Shown in pieces: positions 6,946 to 13,690 of a stretch of DNA of 32,932 bases (the first letter of the stretch is position 1; each line of letters begins with the position of its first letter). Under the pieces are notes generated by a model. The model was given only the letters and a program-made list of their open reading frames with translations. It was not told the DNA's origin and did not search any database. Source of the DNA: Dehalococcoidia bacterium (lineage in GTDB: Bacteria; Chloroflexota; Dehalococcoidia; Dehalococcoidales; RBG-16-60-22); contig DUFF01000085.1 in the NCBI GenBank assembly GCA_011174815.1, positions 1-32,932 on the forward strand. The letters run 5' to 3'. Position numbers and translations under genes: made by a program.

Positions 6946-7587
6946 TCACAGTGCCGGATTGAGCACGATGATTTGGGTGGCTGACGGCAGCTCTCCCGCT
7001 TTGAACTCGATTTCACTAACCCCGGGCTGGCTGACGCCTTTTTTACCGCTCAGGAATTCATCTACTGTGGCGACGGGGAAATCGCACTTGTTTGACCTGA
7101 AATGCATCGGGATGATAACTGCGGGCTTGAGGTCATCAGCAACTTTGGTGGCGACAGTGGCATCAATGGTGTAAAGGCCGCATACCGGCAGCAGGAGCAC
7201 GTCCACGGAGCCTATTTCCGCCAGCTGGTCAGCGGTCGGTTCGTGGCCGAGGTCACCACAGTGACATAGCTTTACCCCATCGACCTCAAAGCAGATTATG
7301 GTATTACGGCCGCGCTCTTTGCCGCCGGCGGCATCGTGGAAGGTGGCAATGCCTTTAAACTTTATCCCCTTGACTTCGGCGTTGCCTTTGACCACCTGGG
7401 GGTTGCCCTTTACCGCAGCGACGTTGGCGTGGTCAAAGTGTTCATGGCTCACGGTGACGATATCGGCGGACTCGTTGATGTTACCGTAGCGGAGCTTATC
7501 GTTTGGCTCATAAGGGTCGGTGATGATTCTCACCCCGCTGTCCGCGATAATCAGAAACGATGCATGTCCCAGCCACTTGATTTTCAT
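6946..7587 (-). CDS. Metallo-beta-lactamase-fold metal-dependent hydrolase (UPF0173-like)
   Basis: The protein has a beta-lactamase-like hydrolase fold with an N-terminal MKIKWLGHASFLI, the zinc-binding HEHFDH motif near residue 48, a further metal His in FHDAAGG near 84, CHCGDLGH near 110, and IIPMHF near 163. At 213 residues it matches the compact UPF0173 group of putative metal-dependent hydrolases, whose substrates are not established. The ATG at 7587 has AAGGAGG seven to eight bases upstream. It lies 18 bases downstream of pepA and 37 bases upstream of the ilvC-like gene, so all three may be cotranscribed. The fold call is strong; the substrate is unknown. Confidence 0.88.
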   Translation of the reverse strand: MKIKWLGHASFLIIADSGVRIITDPYEPNDKLRYGNINESADIVTVSHEHFDHANVAAVKGNPQVVKGNAEVKGIKFKGIATFHDAAGGKERGRNTIICFEVDGVKLCHCGDLGHEPTADQLAEIGSVDVLLLPVCGLYTIDATVATKVADDLKPAVIIPMHFRSNKCDFPVATVDEFLSGKKGVSQPGVSEIEFKAGELPSATQIIVLNPAL

Positions 7588-7605
7588 TTTTTGACCTCCT
7601 TGATA

Positions 7606-9117
7606 TTATTTTGTTCCTTCCTGTGCTAGGGAAATGACCAGATTGACCAGAGTCCGCACTGGCACGCCGGTAGCTCCCTTTATCTGATGGCCGCGCTCTT
7701 TATCGGTCAGGCTGGTGCCGGCGATATCCAGATGCACCCAGGGAGCATCATTGACGAATTCGGCCAGAAATTTGGCTGCGGTAATGGCCCCGGCCAGCCT
7801 GCCGCCAACGTTCTTGATATCGGCCACATCGCTCTTGTTCTGCTCTGCGTATTCGTCATACATCGGCATCTGCCAGATGAGCTCGCCTGCTTCCCTGCCG
7901 GCGGCGATAACCCGATCCACCAGCTCCTGGTTGTTGCCGAAAGCACCGGTGCAGATGTCACCCAGCGCGATGCGGCAGGCCCCGGTCAGCGTGGCGGCGT
8001 CAACTATTTTCTTGGCACCTTGCTTTCTGGCATAGCTCAATGCATCGGCCAGTATCAGCCTCCCTTCAGCATCGGTGGAGATTATCTCCATCGTCTTGCC
8101 ATTCATGGCGGTGAGGACATCCCCCGGCTTGAGCGCGTTGCCGTCGGGCAGGTTTTCCGTGGCTGGAATGAGCGCCATCGCGTTTATTTTGGGCTTGAGC
8201 CGGGCAATGGCTGACATGGCGCCCATGACCGCGGCGCCTCCCGCCATGTCCCCTTTCATTTCCTCAAGCTTCTCGGATGGTTTTATGGAGATGCCGCCGG
8301 AGTCAAAGGTGATCCCCTTTCCCACCAGGGCGATATCCGGTTCCTTGGACGCACCGCCTCTGTAATTGAGCACGATGAACTTCGGTGGCTGCCGGCTTCC
8401 CTGAGAGACGCCCAGCAGACCGCCCATCCCCAGCTCCTTCATCTGCTCAAGGTCAATTACAGTGATTTCCATGCCATGGCTTTTCGCCAGCTTGGTGGCC
8501 ATTTCCGCCATATCGGTGGGCGTCATATAGTTGGCCGGTTCATTGACCATATCGCGGGCCAGGTTGGTCGCCTCGGAGGTAATCTGGCCTCTATTCACTC
8601 CCGCTTCAAGCTGCGCTTTCAACCCATCAGCGCCCACAATGGATAGCTGCTTGATTTCACCGGGCTTGTCCTCTTCCTTGGTCATGTGCCTGCGGAAGGT
8701 GTAGGTTCCGAGCAGGGCACCCTCAACGATGGCCTGGGCGGCATCAACAGGGCTGATATCGTTTATATTTGCTCCCTGCGCAACGGTGGCGATGGTGCTG
8801 ATTTCTCTGGCACGCAGCCAGCGGCAGGCCTCGGCCACCGCCCCCCGCACTTTACTGACGGACAGTTCGGATGGCTTGCCCAGCCCGACCACCGCCACGC
8901 GGGCGGCCGGCAGCTTGCCGAAGCTGTGCACCATCGTTATCTCGTTCTTTTTGCCCTTTATCTCGCCCCGTTTGATAAGCTGCGAGATAGCGCCGTCGAG
9001 CGCTCTGTCCACCGCCGCCGTTTCCCCTTCAGGGCTTGCCATGCCCTCAAAATGATTCACGATGATGGCGTCAGCCTCAATACCGGCAATATCACCGGTA
9101 ATGACCTTGATTTCCAT
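7606..9117 (-). CDS. pepA: Leucyl aminopeptidase (M17, cytosol aminopeptidase)
   Basis: A cytosolic dinuclear-metal aminopeptidase that removes N-terminal residues, chiefly leucine, from peptides. The 503-residue length is typical. The N-terminal non-catalytic domain (about residues 1-165) is followed by the catalytic domain with VGKGITFDSGGISIKPSEKLEEMKGDM around residue 263, which holds metal and catalytic Lys/Asp residues, and the M17 signature STDAEGRLILADAL around 344. ATG 9117 is preceded by GGAG nine bases upstream. In some bacteria PepA also binds DNA; nothing here indicates that. It sits between a P-loop kinase gene and the metallo-beta-lactamase-fold gene. Confidence 0.96.
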   Translation of the reverse strand: MEIKVITGDIAGIEADAIIVNHFEGMASPEGETAAVDRALDGAISQLIKRGEIKGKKNEITMVHSFGKLPAARVAVVGLGKPSELSVSKVRGAVAEACRWLRAREISTIATVAQGANINDISPVDAAQAIVEGALLGTYTFRRHMTKEEDKPGEIKQLSIVGADGLKAQLEAGVNRGQITSEATNLARDMVNEPANYMTPTDMAEMATKLAKSHGMEITVIDLEQMKELGMGGLLGVSQGSRQPPKFIVLNYRGGASKEPDIALVGKGITFDSGGISIKPSEKLEEMKGDMAGGAAVMGAMSAIARLKPKINAMALIPATENLPDGNALKPGDVLTAMNGKTMEIISTDAEGRLILADALSYARKQGAKKIVDAATLTGACRIALGDICTGAFGNNQELVDRVIAAGREAGELIWQMPMYDEYAEQNKSDVADIKNVGGRLAGAITAAKFLAEFVNDAPWVHLDIAGTSLTDKERGHQIKGATGVPVRTLVNLVISLAQEGTK

Positions 9118-9132
9118 AGCTTGAATCTCCTT

Positions 9133-9759
9133 TCATCGGTTTACCTCTCTGACAATTTTATCCAGTACCGGAGTTATGTCACGGGAGGTATCAACGGCAA
9201 AATGGTTGCGACCGATTTTCTGCACCGAGGGTTTCATCTTTTGAAAAACCGCCCAGTCAGCTTCAGAGTGGTCTTCCTCCGAGGCGGGGCCTTCGGCGCG
9301 ATTTCTCAGTCTTTCCTGCACCACTTCGGATGGTGCTTCCACACGCACCAAAATCAGCTTGGCATTCAGCCGGTCAGCAATGTGATACAGGTGTTCGCGG
9401 TTCCGTTCCGAGAGGTTGGTGGCATCCAGAGCAATGGGTATTCCCCTCCTGAGTAGCTGCTCAATGAGATGGTGGATGGCCTGGAAAAGGCGGGCGCTTT
9501 CCGCTGCGCTGTAAGCAGGGGATGGGAAAAGCGCTTTGCGCATGGCGTCGCTTTCCAGAATGATAAGCGGAATTCTCTCCGCCAGGCGGCGGCAGAAGTA
9601 TGATTTGCCGGTCCCGGGCAGGCCGCTGACTACGATAAAGGCTGGCCTGACCACAGGCTCCGGGAGCTGCCCCAGACTTTCCAGAAGCTGCTGCTTGTCA
9701 CTGATAACCTGCGTCCCGGTCACATCCTGATTATAGAACGTTTTGCACGATTGCGCCAA
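9133..9759 (-). CDS. P-loop kinase-like ATPase (AAA_33/zeta-toxin-like fold)
   Basis: The protein belongs to the P-loop kinase-like ATPases. Walker A is GLPGTGKS around residues 46-53. ESDAMRKALFP near 70 and LDATNLSERNREHL near 111 match the pattern of small-molecule or RNA kinases in this superfamily, and RLRNRAEGP may be the lid region. The substrate cannot be told from sequence. The start is uncertain: the track uses TTG 9759, five bases after the degV stop and without a Shine-Dalgarno; a GTG at 9723 is also in frame. A TTGGCG-18-TATAAT arrangement overlaps the first codons, hinting at an internal promoter and a later start. There is no antitoxin-like partner, so a toxin role is unlikely. 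Confidence 0.78.
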   Translation of the reverse strand: MAQSCKTFYNQDVTGTQVISDKQQLLESLGQLPEPVVRPAFIVVSGLPGTGKSYFCRRLAERIPLIILESDAMRKALFPSPAYSAAESARLFQAIHHLIEQLLRRGIPIALDATNLSERNREHLYHIADRLNAKLILVRVEAPSEVVQERLRNRAEGPASEEDHSEADWAVFQKMKPSVQKIGRNHFAVDTSRDITPVLDKIVREVNR

Positions 9760-9764
9760 GTGGC

Positions 9765-10628
9765 TCAGGCGTTTTCGCTGTAAAAGGCAACGCCGAAGAG
9801 TCCGGGGCCGGTGTGGACGCCCATCACCGGCGTGAATTCGGTGATAAAGAGCTCGGAGCAGTGGAACTGCGAGGCAATGTGATTTCTCAGAACCATAGCG
9901 TTATCCAGAGCGTCAGCGTGCATCACGGCAACATGGAGCGGCTTTCCTTTGACCACATTCCGCTCCATCAGCTTCAGGATACGCTTCATGGCACTTTCGA
10001 TGGTGCGCGGCAGGGCCACCGTATGTGCGCTGGCGTGATTGAGAGTAAAAACGGGCTTGATCTGTAGGATCGAGTTGACCAGCGCCGCCGCCTGAGGCAC
10101 ACGTCCGCTTTTCACTAGGTAATGTAGTGTGTCCAGCGTAGCGAACAGGTTGACGTGCTCCATTACGTTCTTGGCAATTTCCTTCACTGCCAGCAGGTTC
10201 TGGCCGGTTGCCGCTGCCCTGGCGGCAGCCAGTGTTACCAGCCCCTGCCCGGCGGCGGCCGTAGCGCAGTCAATCACTTCTATGCTCACTTCGGGCCGCG
10301 TTTTCCGCAGGATTTCTCTGGCTACCATCGCCGAGTCAAACATGGCGCTGAACTTTGATGGCTCGGTGATGCAGAGAATGCCCTCCGCTCCCTCGCTGGC
10401 TTTCTGATATGCCTCAAGGTACATCTCAGGTGGGGAGCTGGAGGTAGTCGGTGGCTTGGATGCCTGCCGGAGCCGTGCATAGAACTCAGAGGCGTTGATG
10501 TCTATGCCGTCACGGTAGGTTCTGTCATCGAAGATAAGCTGAACCGGCACGATTTCAATGTCATATCGCTCCACCTGCTCTTGAAGGATACAGGCGGTGG
10601 TGTCAGTTACCACGGCTACTTCTTTCAT
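9765..10628 (-). CDS. DegV family fatty-acid-binding protein (copy 1)
   Basis: DegV proteins bind a fatty acid and, in Gram-positive bacteria, act as FakB-type partners of a fatty acid kinase. This 287-residue protein has the family start VAVVTDTTACI, the PTTSSSPPEMYLEAY lipid-carboxylate loop near residue 58, GILCITEPSKFSAMFDSA, VIDCATAAAGQGLV near 120, and the C-terminal EFTPVMGVHTGPGLFGVAFY. Its ATG overlaps the plsY stop (ATGA), so it is translationally coupled to the acyltransferase that acylates glycerol-3-phosphate. The coupling fits a fatty-acid to phospholipid route. A second DegV lies just upstream of plsY. No fakA-like kinase gene is visible in the window. Confidence 0.93.
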   Translation of the reverse strand: MKEVAVVTDTTACILQEQVERYDIEIVPVQLIFDDRTYRDGIDINASEFYARLRQASKPPTTSSSPPEMYLEAYQKASEGAEGILCITEPSKFSAMFDSAMVAREILRKTRPEVSIEVIDCATAAAGQGLVTLAAARAAATGQNLLAVKEIAKNVMEHVNLFATLDTLHYLVKSGRVPQAAALVNSILQIKPVFTLNHASAHTVALPRTIESAMKRILKLMERNVVKGKPLHVAVMHADALDNAMVLRNHIASQFHCSELFITEFTPVMGVHTGPGLFGVAFYSENA

Positions 10629-11260
10629 TTACTTTTCCTGGCCTGCCACAAGTGGTACTCCCGATCGATGATAAGCTTTTTTCTATCTCCGATGTGCGTC
10701 ATGGCCGCTATGATGCTCGGCATCGCCCTGACACAGAGGAAAAGAAATATGGCTATCGAGTAGACGATAAGCATCCACGAACCGTTCATCTGCCAGATGA
10801 TTACAGGCAATACCATCAGCCCGATGACCACCGCCAGCCTGACGTTGCTGGTGATGACGATGAGGACCACCGTGAGGGCAATGCTGATGGCCGTCTCCAG
10901 CGGAGCCAGTGCCAGTAGAACGCCGATGGTAGTTGCCGCTCCCTTACCCCCTTTGAACTTCAGGAATACCGGCCAGTTATGTCCTACCACGGCAGCCAAG
11001 CCGGCACCGAAGACCAGTATCAGCGGTACGTCCAGCCAGAGGGCGACAAGCACGGCAAGCGACCCTTTACCGGCATCAGCTATCAGCACCAGAAGCCCGG
11101 GCACCAGCCCTATTTCTCGGGCGGTATTCAATGCCCCTATATTGCCGCCGCCTACCTGCCGGATATCGACCCCCTTGAACAGTCGCCCGGCGATATAGGC
11201 GAATGGAATGGAGCCAAGCAGGTAGGCAATAACTATGGCTATGGCAGCATTTACTGCCAT
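10625..11260 (-). CDS. plsY: Glycerol-3-phosphate acyltransferase PlsY (acyl-phosphate dependent)
   Basis: An integral membrane enzyme that transfers an acyl group from acyl-phosphate to glycerol-3-phosphate, the first step of phospholipid synthesis. Length 211 residues. Motifs in order are GSIPFAYIAGRLFKGVD (residues about 17-33), the glycine-rich VGGGNIGALNTAR, and KFKGGKGAATTIGVLLAL near residue 105; the rest is membrane-spanning hydrophobic segments ending in a basic tail (QARKSK). The ATG is preceded by GGGGAGATAAGGCA. It sits between two degV genes, overlapping the second by four bases. The plsX partner that makes acyl-phosphate is not in the window. Confidence 0.95.
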   Translation of the reverse strand: MAVNAAIAIVIAYLLGSIPFAYIAGRLFKGVDIRQVGGGNIGALNTAREIGLVPGLLVLIADAGKGSLAVLVALWLDVPLILVFGAGLAAVVGHNWPVFLKFKGGKGAATTIGVLLALAPLETAISIALTVVLIVITSNVRLAVVIGLMVLPVIIWQMNGSWMLIVYSIAIFLFLCVRAMPSIIAAMTHIGDRKKLIIDREYHLWQARKSK

Positions 11261-11290
11261 TGCCTTATCTCCCCGGCAATAGTCCTATTC

Positions 11291-11313
11291 AAAATTCGTG
11301 TGGGTGGAATTTT
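11291..11313. repeat. Perfect 7-bp inverted repeat AAAATTC/GAATTTT before plsY
   Basis: Arms AAAATTC (11291-11297) and GAATTTT (11307-11313) with a 9-base spacer sit in the 65-base gap between degV copy 2 and plsY. With AT-rich arms and no T-run it looks more like an operator than a terminator. FapR-like control of lipid genes would be a guess. Confidence 0.35.
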
Positions 11314-11325
11314 CAGTTTATTCTC

Positions 11326-12180
11326 TCAATCTTCAGCGTAAAAAGCAAGGCCCAAAGTTCCCGTACCGCAGGCGTAGCCCATCAACGGGCTGAACTCGGT
11401 CAGCCACAGCTCCGCGCATTTGAACTCGGCAGCGACCCTTTCTTTCAGCTTTTCCGCCTCTTCGGGAGCATAAGCATGCATCACGGCAACGTGGGCCACT
11501 TTGTTGCCCACTTTTTCCCGCATCACCTGCAGGATGCGGTCGATGCCCCGTTTCCTGTTTCTCACTATACCGGCGAAATGGATCGTATCGCTAACGGTGA
11601 AAATCGGCCTGATATTAAGTATGGAGCCGAACTTGGCGGCTATCTTGGGGATACGCCCGGAACGATAAACGTGCTTTATGGTATCCAGGAGGGCAATGAC
11701 ATTTACTCGCTCTCTCATTTCCAGGGCAGCGCTGATTACTTCGGGCATGTCCTTTTCTTCACGTGCGGCGTGGGCCGCCGCCAGAGCGACGAACCCCTCA
11801 GCAGGGGTAGCCGTGTGTGAGTCCACGACCTCGATTCGAGTATCTGGATGTTCGTTTTCGATGATTTCTTTGGCTTTGCGGGCGACATTATAAACGGCGC
11901 TGAGTTTGACGGAAACGGTAACGCAAACAATGTTTTTGGCAACTTGCCTGGCCTTGCTGAAAGCATTAAGGCAATCTTCGGGAGAAGAGGCTGCGGTCTT
12001 GAACGAGTCTGGGTCCCGGAGAAATAGCTCGTATGCCTCAGATGGGGTAACATCGAGCCAGTCTTTATAAAGTCTGCCTCCCGCGTAGAAATTGAGGGGT
12101 ATGATTCCGATTCCGTATTCTTCTACGAGCTCGCGGTTGAGACACGCAATACTATCCGTAACAACGGCTACCTTCTGCGT
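11326..12180 (-). CDS. DegV family fatty-acid-binding protein (copy 2), apparent ACG start
   Basis: The ORF track shows only the last 166 residues (from GTG 11826), because no ATG, GTG or TTG lies near the true N-terminus. Reading the same frame upstream gives a full-length DegV without a stop: QKVAVVTDSIACLNRELVEEY, then KTAASSPEDCLNAF, IVCVTVSVKLSAVYN, RIEVVDSHTATPAEGF, and the C-terminal EFSPLMGYACGTGTLGLAFY. Counting from ACG 12180 it has 284 residues, matching copy 1 (287). ACG 12180 occupies exactly the place where ATG is expected and is preceded by AGGAGGAGG with 8-base spacing. It either starts with ACG, carries a start-codon mutation, or contains a base error. The HAAS gene ends 19 bases upstream and plsY follows. 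Confidence 0.85.
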   Translation of the reverse strand, partial: TQKVAVVTDSIACLNRELVEEYGIGIIPLNFYAGGRLYKDWLDVTPSEAYELFLRDPDSFKTAASSPEDCLNAFSKARQVAKNIVCVTVSVKLSAVYNVARKAKEIIENEHPDTRIEVVDSHTATPAEGFVALAAAHAAREEKDMPEVISAALEMRERVNVIALLDTIKHVYRSGRIPKIAAKFGSILNIRPIFTVSDTIHFAGIVRNRKRGIDRILQVMREKVGNKVAHVAVMHAYAPEEAEKLKERVAAEFKCAELWLTEFSPLMGYACGTGTLGLAFYAED

Positions 12181-12188
12181 CGGCGGGT

Positions 12189-12197
12189 CCTCCTCCT
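12189..12197 (-). promoter_or_regulatory. Strong Shine-Dalgarno AGGAGGAGG before the ACG start of degV copy 2
   Basis: On the minus strand the sequence after the HAAS stop reads TCAGGAGGAGGACCCGCCG followed by ACG. The last AGGAGG is 8 bases from the ACG, an ideal distance. This is the main reason to place initiation at 12180. Confidence 0.75.
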
Positions 12198-12199
12198 GA

Positions 12200-13141
12200 T
12201 TAGCGGTGGGGTGGCGTAAACAATGCGTAGCGCTGCAATATTCGCTTGGTCTTCCTGAAAAACCATTCCATGAGGGGCGGAACTAGGAAAAGCCCCCACA
12301 TTACCAGGATTAGGCCAGCGAAGGTCTCGGTGCTGAGTTTTCCGCCAACAAAATAGACGACTATGGTCAGCGTCAGCAGCCCGGAAATAATCAGCAAGCC
12401 GATACGTAACCACCGCTGGCGCAGGCGAATGAAAGCGGCTATGGTCAGTGCCAGGATAAGGAAACTGACCGCAATCCAGGGAGCGAAATAGTCCATTCTC
12501 TCCAGGGTCTCGGCGGTTATCTTTGCTCCCGGCACCAGGGTTAGAAACCAGCCGATGACTATCGGCATGGGAAGCAGCATTAAAGAGCTCAACAGCCAGT
12601 CTCTCTTTGTTGTCTGGACCACAAGACAGAATATCCACCATAGAGCAAACAGGAAATAGAACGGGATGGTCAGGAGCGACCACTCCCTGGGCAAATACAG
12701 GAGAACGAGTCCGAAAGCAGCCACCGGGATAAGTGAGTAACCCAGCCATGGGAAAACCCAGGTTGGTTTGCCGTGCCACCATCCATAGATGGAAGTTCCA
12801 ACGAGAAGAACCAGGATAAAGGATAGCCAGCCAGCATGGTGCCACCAGTTAAGGGCAAACAGGGCGGAAAACAGCAGGTGCGGCAGTGCTGCCAGAAGTG
12901 CCTGCTGCCAGCTGCCCTGGCTGTGGGCTTCATAGATCTGTCTGGCGATTATTTTGGCGGAGCCTAACAATCGGAGACACGTTTTTTCCGCTTCTTCTTC
13001 GGAAAGGCCGGACTCCTTCAGTTCCTGAAGCCTGTCTTCAATATGCGTCTCCAGCTCACTGATGACCTCTTTTCCCTCAGCGAGGTCAATCCTTAAGTTG
13101 GTCCGGATGATTTCCAGGTAATGATTCAGCGCTGTTGTCAT
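12200..13141 (-). CDS. HAAS-domain (DUF1700-like) multispanning membrane protein
   Basis: Residues 1-70 form a soluble helical domain (LNHYLEIIRTNLRIDLAEG, ISELETHIEDRLQELKESG, LSEEEAEKTCLRLLGSA) typical of HAAS-type signalling domains that accompany PadR regulators. Residues about 85-300 hold a run of some eight to nine hydrophobic segments rich in Trp, ending in a basic tail (RKTKRILQRYALF). Such proteins are thought to sense envelope stress or accompany permeases; the exact role is unknown. The padR gene ends 12 bases upstream, the classical gene pair. The stop TAA lies directly before the Shine-Dalgarno of degV copy 2, so this gene may be cotranscribed with the lipid genes. Confidence 0.82.
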   Translation of the reverse strand: MTTALNHYLEIIRTNLRIDLAEGKEVISELETHIEDRLQELKESGLSEEEAEKTCLRLLGSAKIIARQIYEAHSQGSWQQALLAALPHLLFSALFALNWWHHAGWLSFILVLLVGTSIYGWWHGKPTWVFPWLGYSLIPVAAFGLVLLYLPREWSLLTIPFYFLFALWWIFCLVVQTTKRDWLLSSLMLLPMPIVIGWFLTLVPGAKITAETLERMDYFAPWIAVSFLILALTIAAFIRLRQRWLRIGLLIISGLLTLTIVVYFVGGKLSTETFAGLILVMWGLFLVPPLMEWFFRKTKRILQRYALFTPPHR

Positions 13142-13153
13142 TGCGTTGTCCGT

Positions 13154-13489
13154 TTAATCTTCTGCTGGCTGCAATATCATATTCACGGCGCTGATGAAGT
13201 CTTGCCACTGAACCCTCTCCGTGGAAAGCGTGGCGTGCCCCTTGGCCGTGATATGGTAGTATCGCCTCGGCCGGCCGTTGGGCAACATATGCCATTTACC
13301 CTCTATCAGGCCAGCATTTTCCAGACGATGAAGCGCCGGGTACAAGGTCCCTTCCTTGAATTTGAAGTAGCCTTGACTCCTTTTCTCCAGTTCCTTGATA
13401 ATCTGATACCCGTACATTGGCTGCTGCGCAAACAAGCAGAGAAGCAGGGAGTCAGAGCTTCCCTTAATAAGTTCTCGCTTCTGTACCAT
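13154..13489 (-). CDS. PadR family transcriptional regulator
   Basis: A 111-residue winged-helix repressor of the short PadR type. Family features visible are LLLCLFAQQPMYGYQIIKEL (helix-turn-helix start, residues about 16-35), FKFKEGTLYPALHRLENAGLIEGKW (recognition helix, residues about 43-67), and the wing GRPRRYYHITAKG. ATG 13489 starts the protein. It pairs with the HAAS membrane protein downstream, and such regulators commonly respond to a small ligand and repress their own operon. A strong promoter with an imperfect dyad lies 36-63 bases upstream, which fits autoregulation. The ligand is unknown. Confidence 0.95.
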   Translation of the reverse strand: MVQKRELIKGSSDSLLLCLFAQQPMYGYQIIKELEKRSQGYFKFKEGTLYPALHRLENAGLIEGKWHMLPNGRPRRYYHITAKGHATLSTERVQWQDFISAVNMILQPAED

Positions 13490-13524
13490 AGTTACCTCGT
13501 ATAAATATGTATTTTGTTATTCTA

Positions 13525-13552
13525 TATATAATACTAATCGCATAAATGTCAA
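13525..13552 (-). promoter_or_regulatory. Predicted promoter of the padR-HAAS operon with overlapping dyad
   Basis: On the minus strand TTGACA (13547-13552, perfect -35) is followed after 16 bases by TATATA (13525-13530). The -10 region lies within an imperfect palindrome TATTATATATAGAATA, a plausible PadR operator. The spacer between padR and the UPF0182 gene otherwise holds no gene. Confidence 0.6.
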
Positions 13553-13565
13553 CTGGCAAGAGGTT

Positions 13566-13596
13566 AAAAAAATATCCCTTCGGACTAAACAGGATA
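13566..13596 (-). terminator. Weak candidate terminator after the UPF0182 gene
   Basis: On the minus strand TATCC and GGATA can pair across a 14-base loop and are followed by seven T residues. The stem is only 5 bp, so this is a weak call. Its position between the UPF0182 stop and the padR promoter is where a terminator would be expected. Confidence 0.3.
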
Positions 13597-13690
13597 ATCA
13601 TATGGATAACTTTTCCGGCTCGTATGCGGCTGATTTACTTTTCCTGTTTCTGACGGCCGTAATAACTTGGACGATTTTTCTCTTATTTGG

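Noticed and set aside
8686-9456. 256-residue + strand ORF opposite pepA and the kinase gene
   Set aside because: Antisense shadow crossing two real genes.
9133-9759. Zeta toxin of a toxin-antitoxin pair
   Set aside because: Only the general P-loop kinase fold is shared; there is no small antitoxin gene next to it and neighbours are housekeeping genes.
11326-11826. Second degV as a truncated or broken pseudogene
   Set aside because: The frame is intact upstream to the normal N-terminus with no stop or frameshift; only the start codon is unusual.
12168-12845. 225-residue minus-strand ORF overlapping the HAAS protein
   Set aside because: Out-of-frame shadow; the HAAS frame has a proper domain, membrane segments and the PadR neighbour.
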